A DNA stretch of 64,000 nucleotides. Source: an uncultured Nostocoides sp. GTDB lineage: Bacteria > Actinomycetota > Actinomycetes > Actinomycetales > Dermatophilaceae. The stretch spans positions 1 to 64,000 of the forward strand of contig CALMQX010000006.1 of the NCBI GenBank assembly GCA_937873315.1, written 5' to 3'. Under the pieces are notes generated by a model that was not told the DNA's origin, ran no database searches, and saw only the letters and a list, made by a program, of their open reading frames with translations. A program made the translations under genes and the position numbers. Positions 1 to 8,620 of this stretch are shown here, piece after piece (the first letter of the stretch is position 1; every line of letters starts with the position of its first letter).

Positions 1-462
1 GCTCGTGACTGGATGGAAGACAAGGCGCTCGACAAGGTGCAGTACGTCGACCTCGCCGTCGACATCCACCACATCTTCCCGCAGAAGTGGTGCAACGACA
101 CCGGCATCGACGACGAGCACCGCGAGAGCATCGTCAACAAGACGACGATCAGCGCGCGCACCAACCGGACGATCGGCGGCGCCGCGCCATCGTCGTACCT
201 GACCGTCATCGAGTCGCGCGCCCAACTCGACTCGCCGCGCCTCGATGAGCTGCTTGGAACGCACCTCGTTCCCGCTGAGCTCCTGCGTGCGGACGACTTC
301 GAGGCATTCTTCAAGGCCCGTCGCGAGAGCCTGTGCAAACTCGTTGAGGCCGCCATCGGCAAGAACGTCCAGCGCGACATCGACCAAGGCTTCGCCGTGG
401 AGGACTCGGCTCACTTCGAACCTGACGAGCTCGAAGACGACACCGTCACGGAGAACGATTGA
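1..462 (+). CDS. C-terminal part of an HNH / DUF262-DUF1524 (GmrSD-like) protein, 5' end outside window
   Basis: The frame is open from base 1 and ends at the TGA at 460-462, so the protein starts upstream and only about 153 residues are visible. The visible part begins with an HNH-type core (DIHHIFPQKWC, encoded at about 61-93), followed by a segment with NKTTIS and ARTNRTIGG. Both are hallmarks of the C-terminal DUF1524/HNH nuclease half of GmrSD-type proteins, which usually carry an N-terminal DUF262 ParB-like NTPase. Such proteins cut modified or invading DNA. The stop is one base before the ATG of the next gene, so the two form an operon. That the DUF262 half exists upstream is inference; a different N-terminal domain is possible. 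Confidence 0.7.
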   Translation, partial: ARDWMEDKALDKVQYVDLAVDIHHIFPQKWCNDTGIDDEHRESIVNKTTISARTNRTIGGAAPSSYLTVIESRAQLDSPRLDELLGTHLVPAELLRADDFEAFFKARRESLCKLVEAAIGKNVQRDIDQGFAVEDSAHFEPDELEDDTVTEND

Positions 463-463
463 C

Positions 464-3400
464 ATGGCACTGAGCAACCGCGACCGCATCGACCGCATGT
501 TCCAGGTACTCGCGCCGGCACTCGACGACTTCATCGCGACCGTCGTTGGCCAGGGCGATCCCTCGCTGGGCGCCGTCTGGACCAAGCTGGTGCAGGCGAA
601 AGACAGCAAGAACGGCGCTCCGTCTACGAAGACTTACGACGCTCTGGACCCCCAGGTGCAGTTCCGGATCCTCACCGAAGGCAACATCACCGCCGGGTTC
701 AAGCCAGGCTGGTACCCCTTCAACCAGGCCATCGGCCGCACCGGCGAGACGTTCGCGAGCGAGCTTCGCGAGGTCCGCAACGAGTGGGCGCACAACAAGA
801 CCTTCACCGACGACGACGCCTACCGCGCCCTCGACACCGGTGAACGACTCCTCAAACTGATTGGCGCCGGCAAGGAAGCAGATGAAGTCCGAGGCATTCG
901 GCTCAACCTGCGCCGGGTGACCGCCGACAAGGACGACAAGAAGGTTCTCAAGGCAGCCGTCGACAACCCGGAGGCCGCAGGCCTCCGCCCCTGGCGTGAG
1001 GTACTCCAGCCCCACGACGACGTCGCCACCGGCAACTTCCACGCCTCCGAGTTCGCCGCCGACCTCTACAAGGTCGCGACCGGCGGCGAGGTCGACTCTG
1101 ACTATGCCGACCCCGTCGAATTCTTCCGCCGCACCTATCTAACCGAGGGACTCCGCGACCTCATCGGCCGCGCTGTACGCCGACTCGCTGGAGACGACAA
1201 CGCCTCGCCGGTCATCAATCTGCAGACCAACTTCGGTGGCGGTAAGACCCACTCGATGCTCTCGCTGTGGCACGTGGCCGCGGGCCTTTCCGTGGGCAAC
1301 TTCCCCCAGGAGACCCAAGAACTCCTGACCGCCAACGGCTACTCGGCCGCCAAGGTCAACCGCGTGGCCATCGTCGGCAACCACTTCAGTCCGGCCGGCG
1401 TGACCAAGGATGATGGCACCCGCGTCAACACCATCTGGGGCGAACTCGCGTGGCAGCTCGGTGGACCCGAGGCGTACGCGGTGGTAGCCAAGGCGGACCG
1501 GGACCGGACCCTCCCCGGCGAGGCGCTTCACGAGTTGCTTGCCAAGTACGCACCCGCCGTCATCCTCATCGACGAGTGGGTCGCATACGCGCGCTCGCTA
1601 GTTGGCCGCGACGACTTGGCGGGTGGCACCTTCGACGACCAGTTCACATTCGCTCAGTCGCTCACTGAGGCATCCAAGGGCACCAAGGGCGTCCTGCTCG
1701 CGATCTCGATCCCGGCTTCGGAGACTGGCGACGCCAACGACAAGATCGTCGCTGGCAACGCTGAAGAGGTCGGCGGACAAAACGGACTGGAAGCCCTCAA
1801 GCGCCTCCAGAACGTCGTGCGCCGTGTAGCAGACCAGTGGCGCCCCGCCTCGTCCGACGAGGCGTACCACATCGTCAAGCAGCGACTCTTCAAGCAGCCA
1901 GATGCCGCAGCCCTGGCAGCGATCGGCGCCACAGCTCGGGCCTATGTCGAGATGTACCGCAAGTTCTCCGACGACTTCCCGCGCGAAGCCCGCGACGCCG
2001 CCTACGAGGACCGGATCAAGCGGACCTACCCAATCCATCCCGAGTTGTTCGACACCCTCTACGAGGAGTGGTCGTCGCTCGAACGCTTCCAGCGAACCCG
2101 CGGTGTGCTACGCCTGATGAGCACTGTCATTCACGCATTGTGGATCGGTGAGGACCAGTCGCCGATGATCATGCCCGCCTCGATCCCGCTCGCCACGTCG
2201 AACGTGAACTCCGAGCTCACGCAGTACTTGCATGACTCCTGGAGGGCGATTATTGATGCTGACGTTGACGGCTCGAACTCCGAACCGGGTCGGATCGACA
2301 AGGAGAAGCCGCTCTTCGGCCAGCGAGCCCTGACCAAGCGTCTCGCCCGGACGGTGTTCTTCGGTGCAGCGCCGACGATCGCGCCCGGATCGGTGCACAA
2401 AGGCATCGGCACGCAGCGGGTGTTCCTCGGCACTGCGATCCCCGGTGATGTCCCCGGGAACTTCCACGCTGCGCTCACCCAGCTTGGCGACCGCGCGACG
2501 TATTTCTACTCCGGGTCGGGCAAGTACTGGTTTGACGTTCAGCCCAACATCACCCGTGCTGCCAAGGACCAGGCCGAACGTCTTCATAGGGAAGATGTCT
2601 GGGCCGAGATAGTCCGACGTCTCCAGAGCCAGGGCCGTACGCGAGGCGATTTTGCCGGAGTACACGTCTGCCCCGAGTCCAACGGCGATATCCCGGACTC
2701 GGACGAGGCACGACTCGTCATATTGCACCCCAAAGTCGCCCACAAGCGCGGGGCTGAGTCCGCTGCCAAGGAGTTCGCGCACACGGCGACCGAGCACCGT
2801 GGCAGCTCGAACCGGACCCATCGCAATGCGGTGGTTTACCTAGCAGCTGATGAGGCACGGCTGGAGGAACTCGACAACGCAACACGCGACTACCTCGGTT
2901 GGATGCATGTCCTGTCGAATGAAGCGGACCTTGACCTCACACAGAACCAGATGAACCAGGCGTCGCAGCGTGCAACTCAAGCTGATCAGACCGTCGCCTC
3001 GCGGCTGCTTCAGACGTTCACCTGGGCTCTGGTTCCGGTTCAGCCCGACCCCGGAGCTCCGTTCCTGATCCGGGAGACGAAGATCGAAGGTCAGTCTGAC
3101 TCACTCGCTGACCGGGTCTCCCGGCGCCTTGGCAACGACGGGGACTTGTCCACCCGCCAAGCGGCTGCGACTATCCGACTCGCGATCAGCAAGGTTCCGC
3201 AGATCTGGAAGGACGGCCACGTCGCTCTGGGCGCGCTCTGGAGCCTGTATTCGCAGTACCCCTACATGCCGCGACTTCGTGACCGATCTGTCCTCAGCAC
3301 AGGGATCCTCGACCTGCCGATGATCTGGCAGACGGACGCCTTCGCGTTAGCCGCTGGATACGACGAGGCGACCGGCCGCTACATCGGACTCTGGACCCCT

Positions 3401-3817
3401 GAGGACAAGGAGAGCGCGCCGGTCGCGACCGACTCGCTCCTTCTGGTTCGCCCCGACGTGGCGCAGAGGCAACGCTCAGACGAGCCCGGTCCCGGGCACG
3501 TCCCATCCCCCGACAGGGCTACAGTCCTGTCGCCTACATCTGTGCCTGGCCCCGGTTCCTCGACAAGGGTGGACTTCGTCTGGCCCACACGCTTCTTCGG
3601 TGTCAAGACCCTTAACTCGGACAAGATCGCACTGGAGTTCAAGAACGTCGCGGAGGAAGTGCTCGCGCACCTTAGGTCAGGCGAGAACACCACGGTGACC
3701 GTCCGGATCGAGATCGAGGCAATAGACACTGGCGGCTTCAATGAGAGCCGCATGCGGACAGTCTCCGAGAACGCCAAGACCCTCAGATTTGACCAATCGG
3801 GCTTCGAGGAGAGCTGA
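464..3817 (+). CDS. Swt1-type HEPN plus DUF499 ATPase, defence-associated
   Basis: A 1117-residue protein whose ATG directly follows the preceding stop. The first ~140 residues look like a Swt1-family HEPN domain, with the RNase-type R-x4-H motif intact (RNEWAH, R105 to H110). Then comes a large P-loop ATPase of DUF499 type: Walker A NFGGGKTHS with K261 and Walker B ILIDEW with D370-E371. DUF499 ATPases are known from anti-phage gene clusters, often with DUF1156 methyltransferases, helicases and DUF3780. Coupling to an HNH protein suggests a nucleic-acid-targeting defence module whose remaining genes would lie upstream of the window. The octamer common elsewhere in the window is absent here, which fits acquired DNA. 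The exact system and target are unknown. Confidence 0.75.
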   Translation: MALSNRDRIDRMFQVLAPALDDFIATVVGQGDPSLGAVWTKLVQAKDSKNGAPSTKTYDALDPQVQFRILTEGNITAGFKPGWYPFNQAIGRTGETFASELREVRNEWAHNKTFTDDDAYRALDTGERLLKLIGAGKEADEVRGIRLNLRRVTADKDDKKVLKAAVDNPEAAGLRPWREVLQPHDDVATGNFHASEFAADLYKVATGGEVDSDYADPVEFFRRTYLTEGLRDLIGRAVRRLAGDDNASPVINLQTNFGGGKTHSMLSLWHVAAGLSVGNFPQETQELLTANGYSAAKVNRVAIVGNHFSPAGVTKDDGTRVNTIWGELAWQLGGPEAYAVVAKADRDRTLPGEALHELLAKYAPAVILIDEWVAYARSLVGRDDLAGGTFDDQFTFAQSLTEASKGTKGVLLAISIPASETGDANDKIVAGNAEEVGGQNGLEALKRLQNVVRRVADQWRPASSDEAYHIVKQRLFKQPDAAALAAIGATARAYVEMYRKFSDDFPREARDAAYEDRIKRTYPIHPELFDTLYEEWSSLERFQRTRGVLRLMSTVIHALWIGEDQSPMIMPASIPLATSNVNSELTQYLHDSWRAIIDADVDGSNSEPGRIDKEKPLFGQRALTKRLARTVFFGAAPTIAPGSVHKGIGTQRVFLGTAIPGDVPGNFHAALTQLGDRATYFYSGSGKYWFDVQPNITRAAKDQAERLHREDVWAEIVRRLQSQGRTRGDFAGVHVCPESNGDIPDSDEARLVILHPKVAHKRGAESAAKEFAHTATEHRGSSNRTHRNAVVYLAADEARLEELDNATRDYLGWMHVLSNEADLDLTQNQMNQASQRATQADQTVASRLLQTFTWALVPVQPDPGAPFLIRETKIEGQSDSLADRVSRRLGNDGDLSTRQAAATIRLAISKVPQIWKDGHVALGALWSLYSQYPYMPRLRDRSVLSTGILDLPMIWQTDAFALAAGYDEATGRYIGLWTPEDKESAPVATDSLLLVRPDVAQRQRSDEPGPGHVPSPDRATVLSPTSVPGPGSSTRVDFVWPTRFFGVKTLNSDKIALEFKNVAEEVLAHLRSGENTTVTVRIEIEAIDTGGFNESRMRTVSENAKTLRFDQSGFEES

Positions 3818-3901
3818 TCTAATCGAGCGACCGTCTTCGCCTTGGTCTCACAGTGAGCTTGCGTCTCATCGGGTCGTGCGCCACGGCGACCACCCTGAGA
3901 A

Positions 3902-4531
3902 CTAGGCGCACTCCGGGTCGACAGTCCTCACCATCACGCAGTTCCGCAACCCCTTGGGCCGGTCATACGTAAACCCGAGCCGCTCATACATTCGCCGAGT
4001 TCCGTTGTACAAGAACGACGATGACATCTTCTTGGTCTGCTCGGTGAGGTCGTGCGGGTAACTCTCAACCCGCCCACCGCCAGCCCGTGCGATGAGCTCC
4101 AGAGCCCCGGTGATCGCGAGCTCGCTGACCCCCTGTCGGCGGTACCGCCGGTCCACAAACACACACGTGATCCGGTAGTCGGGCTCGACGCTCTTCGTGG
4201 CCTCGTACTGCTTCCCGTGGTGGATGGTCGGCAACTCAGAAGGCGTGCCGTACTCCGCCCAAGCGACCGCCTCATCCCCATCCATGACCAGCGCCGCGTG
4301 CGCCACCCCCGCTTCGACGAGCTGCTGCTTGATCGCGCGGTTGCCTTCAGCGGTTTCGCCGCGACCGACGCACTGCGGATGGCCGTCGTGGAACCACGTG
4401 CACCAACACCCCCCGAAGATGCCGCCATGCCGCTGCACCAGCGCGTCGAACGCCGGCCACGTATGCATCGTCAATGGCGCGATCGCAAAGTTGGTCGCCG
4501 AAGCCGTCCCCGAAGCAGTTCCCGAAGCCAT
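3902..4531 (-). CDS. GNAT-family N-acetyltransferase
   Basis: About 209 residues from the ATG at 4531. A longer frame to 4618 would overlap the next, divergent gene, so I prefer the inner start. Sequence features are an N-terminal GGCWCTWFHDGHPQ segment, a central strand with ALVMDGDEAVAWAEYG, and the acetyl-CoA loop region VDRRYRRQGVSELAI (R-x-x-G/S type motif A), ending in a typical YERLGFTYDR strand. These fit a single-domain GNAT transferring acetyl from acetyl-CoA to an unidentified amine. It is convergent with the DUF499 gene and divergent from the flavoprotein. Substrate cannot be told from sequence. Confidence 0.75.
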   Translation of the reverse strand: MASGTASGTASATNFAIAPLTMHTWPAFDALVQRHGGIFGGCWCTWFHDGHPQCVGRGETAEGNRAIKQQLVEAGVAHAALVMDGDEAVAWAEYGTPSELPTIHHGKQYEATKSVEPDYRITCVFVDRRYRRQGVSELAITGALELIARAGGGRVESYPHDLTEQTKKMSSSFLYNGTRRMYERLGFTYDRPKGLRNCVMVRTVDPECA

Positions 4532-4605
4532 ACCGCAGCGTATGCCGCCAGCTCCGCGGCATACCAGGCTCGCCGCCCGCTGTGGACACGACTTAGGCTG
4601 CTGAA

Positions 4606-6324
4606 ATGGGCCAGGCATACTCCAAGAATCCCGTCATCGTCGTTCTCGGCCTCGACTACCGGGACGCCATGGTGCGCGAGTTCACCCATCGGTATGCCGT
4701 GGACTACGACATCCTTGCGCCGACCACGGTGGCGGAGGCGCAGACCCTGCTCACCGAGGCCCGCACTGAGGGCCGTCGGGTGGCGATGGTGGCGTGCGAG
4801 TACTTCGCTGATGGGGATGCGGCCACCCGGGTCATCGCGGACTTGCACGTCAAGGTGCCCAGTGCCCGGCGGATCGTCCTAGTCCCCGCCGAGCGATTCC
4901 GTGACTCGACCGACCGGATGCGCGATGCCCTGACCCATGGCGCCATCGACGCCTCCTTCCTGCTGCCCCAAGGTCCGCGCGATGAGGAGTTCCACGCGGG
5001 CATTGCCGAGTTGCTCTCCGAGTGGGGCCACACCGTGAATCTTTCGGAGATCGACTCGACGCGCATCGTGGCCGATGGCCCGAGCGCCGACCTCTCACGG
5101 ATCCGTGACTTCTTGGACCGATTGGGCCTCCCGTATCGGGTCTATCCATCGACATCGGACGCGGGAGCGCAGGCCCTGGCCGATGCCGGGCCCGATCCTG
5201 TCCTGCCGGTGCTCTGGTATGCGCTTCCCGACGGTTCCGGCACGCTCGTCAGAGCAAACCCGACTAATCGCGAGCTCGGCGAGGCCCTCTACGGCGCCTC
5301 CGGCGCAGTCGACACTGAGCGGGTGCGCGACCTGGTCGTTGTCGGCTCCGGCCCCGCGGGCCTCGCGGCCGCGGTGTATGCCGCCAGCGAGGGCCTCGAT
5401 GTCCTGGTCATCGAGGCTGGTCCCATCGGCGGGCAGGCCGGTTCCAGCTCGATGATCCGCAACTACCTGGGCTTCCCTCGGGGGATCAGCGGGCTGCGGC
5501 TCGCCCAGCGGGCGCGAGCTCAAGCGGCCCGTTTTGGGGCGGCATTCATCGCGGGCCGCAAGGTCACCGCGCTCGTCCCGTCGCCCAACCCGGCCGACCC
5601 CGCGCAACCACACCAGGTGATCGCGGAGGACCTCACCGTATCGGCGCGCTGCGTCCTGATCGCCACGGGCGTCGCCTACCGCCGCCTCGGGGTCGAGCCG
5701 GTCGAGGAGTTGGTCGGCCGCGGCGTGAACTATGGGGCCGCCGTCAGCACCGCGCGGGAAATGAAGGGCACGTCGGTCTATGTGGTCGGTGGCGGCAATA
5801 GCGCAGGTCAAGCGGCAGTCCACCTCGCCCGGTTCGCCTCCGCCGTCACGCTCGTTGCGCGCCGACCCAGCCTGGCCGAGACGATGTCCGACTACCTGAT
5901 CCGTGAGCTGGACGGCAATCCGCACATCACCGTGCGGACGAGCACGAGCGTCGTCGATGGTGGCGGGGAGGGCCGACTGGAGTGGCTCACATTGCGCGAC
6001 AACCGAACTGGTATCGACACACGGGTCGATGCTGCTGGCCTGTATCTGCTGCTCGGCGCGGCGCCTTCGTGCTCCTGGCTTCCCTCGGAGGTGGCCCGCG
6101 ACGAGCATGGCTTCGTCCTGGCCGGTGCCGACACGCCCTGGCAGTCGTGGATCGGCGGCCGGCCGCCCGAGCCGTATGCGACCACGGTCCCCGGCGTCTA
6201 TGTGGCGGGCGATATCCGCTGTGGCTCCATGAAACGAGTGGCCTCTGCCTCGGGCGAAGGGGCTGCGGTCGTGCCACTGGTTCACGCTCGGATCGCTGCG
6301 CTCGCCGCCGAGGGCGGGAGCTGA
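4606..6324 (+). CDS. Receiver-like/thioredoxin-reductase-like flavoprotein without the redox CXXC
   Basis: 572 residues. Residues ~1-145 resemble a response-regulator-like fold (VIVVLGLD at the start). Residues ~150-230 resemble a thioredoxin-like linker. The rest is a thioredoxin-reductase-type flavoprotein with an FAD-binding VVVGSGPAGLAAAVYAA motif, GGQAG, and an NAD(P)H-binding VVGGGNSAGQAAVHLA motif. Where true reductases have the CAxC redox pair ([10 protein letters not shown] in TrxB of this window), this protein has GVNYGAAVSTA, so it cannot do dithiol chemistry at that site. Such fused response-regulator/thioredoxin-reductase proteins are known in actinobacteria, but their partner is unclear. 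It is probably monocistronic, since a strong promoter follows at 6427. Confidence 0.85.
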   Translation: MGQAYSKNPVIVVLGLDYRDAMVREFTHRYAVDYDILAPTTVAEAQTLLTEARTEGRRVAMVACEYFADGDAATRVIADLHVKVPSARRIVLVPAERFRDSTDRMRDALTHGAIDASFLLPQGPRDEEFHAGIAELLSEWGHTVNLSEIDSTRIVADGPSADLSRIRDFLDRLGLPYRVYPSTSDAGAQALADAGPDPVLPVLWYALPDGSGTLVRANPTNRELGEALYGASGAVDTERVRDLVVVGSGPAGLAAAVYAASEGLDVLVIEAGPIGGQAGSSSMIRNYLGFPRGISGLRLAQRARAQAARFGAAFIAGRKVTALVPSPNPADPAQPHQVIAEDLTVSARCVLIATGVAYRRLGVEPVEELVGRGVNYGAAVSTAREMKGTSVYVVGGGNSAGQAAVHLARFASAVTLVARRPSLAETMSDYLIRELDGNPHITVRTSTSVVDGGGEGRLEWLTLRDNRTGIDTRVDAAGLYLLLGAAPSCSWLPSEVARDEHGFVLAGADTPWQSWIGGRPPEPYATTVPGVYVAGDIRCGSMKRVASASGEGAAVVPLVHARIAALAAEGGS

Positions 6325-6426
6325 GCGGAGGCCGTCTCCATCCAGTGACCAACAGCACCACTCGCCAGCATGCCGGCGTATCAACCGTTCGCTGCAACGC
6401 CGTTGATCTGGCCAAGCCGCGCCCGC

Positions 6427-6473
6427 TTGCACATTACGTGCGTACGCACCTATATTAGGTGCGTACGCAACTA
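6427..6473 (+). promoter_or_regulatory. Sigma-70-type promoter overlaid by twin palindromic operators
   Basis: TTGCAC (6427-6432), an 18-bp spacer and TATATT (6451-6456) form a good promoter. The perfect palindrome GTGCGTACGCAC (6438-6449) lies in the spacer. A second palindrome, TGCGTACGCA (6460-6469), extended as TAG-N-core-N-CTA to 6457-6472, covers the start region. The two centres are 21 bp apart, two helical turns. This is the layout of an operator bound by two repressor dimers, TetR or MarR type. No such regulator is encoded nearby. The controlled unit would be the genes at 6564-8349. Confidence 0.8.
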
Positions 6474-6563
6474 TCTGTTGGGTATGCCGCCGCCGGCCAA
6501 GCCGCCCGCTCGGCCCCAGCACGCCCGTCGCTCCTCGAATCCCCCACTCCCCCAGGACATCCC

Positions 6564-7028
6564 ATGACCCATGCCTCTGTCGAACCAACGCTTCGCGATC
6601 TTCGCCGACCCCGCGCGCTCCTCGCCCTCCTCTCGATCTGGGCGCTCCTGCAGTTGCCTCGACTGATTGCGATCCCGCTCATCTCCGATGTCGTCGCGGG
6701 CCGGGACGATGCCGCCTGGATGTACCCGGCCATCCTCGACGTCGTTGTCGCGGTGGCCGCCATACCGGTCGCGTGGCTGATCTGGCGGCGCCGTGGGCTG
6801 CTCCCCTTCGTCGCCGGAATCGTCTTCTTCGTCGTCTCGATCATCGACCACGGCGACGCGGTCACTGCGGCATTCATGTCCCCCACCCCGCACGTCTTCG
6901 GTGGCCCCGACGCCGGCAACTCCGGCCGCATCGTGCCGGCAATCCAGGCCGTCGTCGACGTCGTCGCCATTGGCCTGCTCATCCGACCCGCCACGCGTGC
7001 GTGGTTTGGCGTCGGCAAAGACGCCTGA
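6564..7028 (+). CDS. Small polytopic membrane protein, family not recognised
   Basis: 154 residues from the ATG at 6564, which has a ribosome site AGGA (6553-6556) seven bases upstream; a longer in-frame start at 6459 would lie inside the operator. Four hydrophobic segments are visible: LLALLSIWALLQLPRL, ILDVVVAVAAIPVAWL, LPFVAGIVFFVVSII and VVDVVAIGLLI. It has no catalytic motif I know. It is the first gene of the repressible unit with the SnoaL-like and SDR genes, so a role linked to a small-molecule response is plausible, but this is inference from position only. Confidence 0.75.
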   Translation: MTHASVEPTLRDLRRPRALLALLSIWALLQLPRLIAIPLISDVVAGRDDAAWMYPAILDVVVAVAAIPVAWLIWRRRGLLPFVAGIVFFVVSIIDHGDAVTAAFMSPTPHVFGGPDAGNSGRIVPAIQAVVDVVAIGLLIRPATRAWFGVGKDA

Positions 7029-7060
7029 CCGTCCCCCTCAACCCTGACCAAGGAGCCCCT

Positions 7061-7489
7061 ATGTCCGACATCAAGAGCAAGATCCTTGCCTTCTATGACG
7101 CCCTCGACCAGCCCGCCACCAAGGACGTCTCAACGCTGCTGACCGCAGCCCTCTCATCCGACTGGAAGTCCTACGGCTCCGACACCGACCCGGGCAAGGG
7201 GCGCGAAGCCTTCATCGCCCAGGTCCAGATGTTTGGGAAGGCGTTCACGTCACTGGAGTGGTCCATCGTCGAGGTCGTGCGCTCCCCCGAACAGGGCAAG
7301 GTCGTGGTCCGGAGCCGAATCACCGCCACCCCTGCCGGCGACTTCCGCGGCGTCCCGCACAACGGTGGCTCGTTCTCGGTCATGACCATTGACATCCACA
7401 CCTTCGAGAATGGCCAACTCATCGCGGCCCATCACGTCGAAGACTGGGCCAGCGCAGTCGAGCAGCTGCGAGCGGCCGGCGCAGCGTGA
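7061..7489 (+). CDS. SnoaL-like (NTF2-fold) ester cyclase/isomerase family protein
   Basis: 142 residues from the ATG at 7061, six bases after an AAGGAG site. The start ILAFYDALDQPATKDV, the middle GREAFIAQVQMFGKAF and the end FENGQLIAAHHVEDWASAVEQL match the SnoaL-like polyketide cyclase pattern, where H and D residues near the C-terminus line the pocket (HHVEDW). Family members isomerise or cyclise small carbonyl compounds, and many are uncharacterised. It lies 32 bp after the membrane gene and overlaps the SDR start by four bases, so the three are one transcript. Confidence 0.8.
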   Translation: MSDIKSKILAFYDALDQPATKDVSTLLTAALSSDWKSYGSDTDPGKGREAFIAQVQMFGKAFTSLEWSIVEVVRSPEQGKVVVRSRITATPAGDFRGVPHNGGSFSVMTIDIHTFENGQLIAAHHVEDWASAVEQLRAAGAA

Positions 7490-8349
7490 GCGACCACCTT
7501 GGCGTGCGCGCGCCCGTCGCCGTGGTAACCGGCGCCACTGACGGGATTGGACGCGCAACGGCCCTGCGGCTCGCGAGCACCGGGTGGATCGTTGCGGTAG
7601 TGGGGCGCAACTCTGATCGAGTCGCCAGCACAGCGGCAGAGATCGCGGCGAGCACTGGGCGCGCCGATGCGGCATACCCCATCACCGCGGATCTCACCTC
7701 GCTCGCGCAGACCGCTCGCGTCGTCGACGAGCTGCGCAGCTGGACGAGCCGGCTTGACCTGCTCATCCTCAACGCCAACGCCATTGTCCAGCAACGGATT
7801 CTGACGGCCGAGGGCTACGAAGCGAACCTGGCGATCGGGCTGCTCTCTCGGGCACTCATGGCGCGGGGGCTCGAGGATGTGCTCCACGCGACACCGAACG
7901 CCCAGGTCGTCGGCGTGCTGGGCGAGGGACTCACCCGCTTCGATATTGCCGACGCGGCCTTCGAGCGGGAGTTCTCGGCGATGACGGCCGTCGGTCGCTG
8001 GCAGTGGGCCTGGCAACTGTGGACCAGCGGGTATGCCGCACAGGTGCCGTTCGCGGTCAACAGCTACCAGCCCGGCCTGGTGCGGACCAAGATCCTGATG
8101 GGCGATCCGCGGCCAGAGTTCCGCGCCCAGGTCCAGAGCATGCTTGATGCGCAGGGAGTCACTCCCGAGAACTCGGCTCTCGACCTGATCGGCGCGCTCA
8201 AACGGGCACACCAGGACCGCCTGACCGGTGGATATCTGGCGCGCGGAGCCGAGCCGGAGGTTCGAGCGCTCGGCGAACGGGAAAGTGACCGAGAGGCGTT
8301 GGACACCTTCGTGCGTGCAGCGATCGGCTCCTATCTGCCGCGCCCGTGA
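7486..8349 (+). CDS. Short-chain dehydrogenase/reductase-like protein with altered active site
   Basis: 287 residues from a GTG whose GTGA overlaps the stop of the SnoaL-like gene. The nucleotide-binding TGATDGIG motif and the LILNANA strand place it in the SDR superfamily (NADP-type Rossmann fold; classical NNAG becomes NANA). The segment where Y-x-x-x-K is expected reads RWQWAWQLWTSGYAAQVPF, so the usual Tyr-Lys pair is not evident. It may be a divergent oxidoreductase like the retinol-dehydrogenase type, or a non-catalytic nucleotide binder. Co-transcription with the SnoaL-like gene suggests modification of one small molecule. Confidence 0.8.
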   Translation: MSDHLGVRAPVAVVTGATDGIGRATALRLASTGWIVAVVGRNSDRVASTAAEIAASTGRADAAYPITADLTSLAQTARVVDELRSWTSRLDLLILNANAIVQQRILTAEGYEANLAIGLLSRALMARGLEDVLHATPNAQVVGVLGEGLTRFDIADAAFEREFSAMTAVGRWQWAWQLWTSGYAAQVPFAVNSYQPGLVRTKILMGDPRPEFRAQVQSMLDAQGVTPENSALDLIGALKRAHQDRLTGGYLARGAEPEVRALGERESDREALDTFVRAAIGSYLPRP

Positions 8350-8560
8350 CCCGAGGAGTTCAGCCCCGCGCGGGACCCCGGTCGTGAGGGGAGTCCGTGT
8401 CCACATCGGCCCCTTTTCGCGAGTCGACGTGCACACCGGTCGTGCGGTCCTTGCGCGACCCGTCGCGCCAGGGAATGCTCGCTCTCAGCGCGTCGGGTCG
8501 ACCCAGCGGACTGCGCATGGCGAAGGACGGCGTCGCGACATGCACGGAGTACAAATGGAA

Positions 8561-8620
8561 CTCGCCCTCTCGGCGAGGGGGCTTGACAAGACAGCTGATG
8601 CTTCAGCTAAGCTCGCTACC
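8561..8620 (+). promoter_or_regulatory. Promoter with internal inverted repeat before a leaderless methyltransferase gene
   Basis: The 271-bp gap 8350-8620 shows no convincing gene. It holds a hairpin CTCGCC-ctctc-GGCGAG (8561-8577), then TTGACA (8583-8588) and TAAGCT (8608-8613) at 19-bp spacing. The expected transcript start would be at or next to the ATG at 8621, giving a leaderless mRNA. Between the two boxes is AGCTGA-tgct-TCAGCT (8593-8608), a possible operator for autoregulation of the methyltransferase. Spacing of 19 is slightly long; the assignment is by eye. Confidence 0.5.

Noticed and set aside
5095..6588. A ~500-codon open frame on the minus strand opposite the flavoprotein gene
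   Set aside because: It mirrors the codon positions of a well-supported plus-strand gene; Arg/Gly/His-rich low-information translation with no motif. High-GC antisense artefact.
8397..8620. Short plus-strand frame upstream of the methyltransferase
   Set aside because: No ribosome site, no family, and its reading continues as a shadow of the methyltransferase gene; only the promoter is supported.
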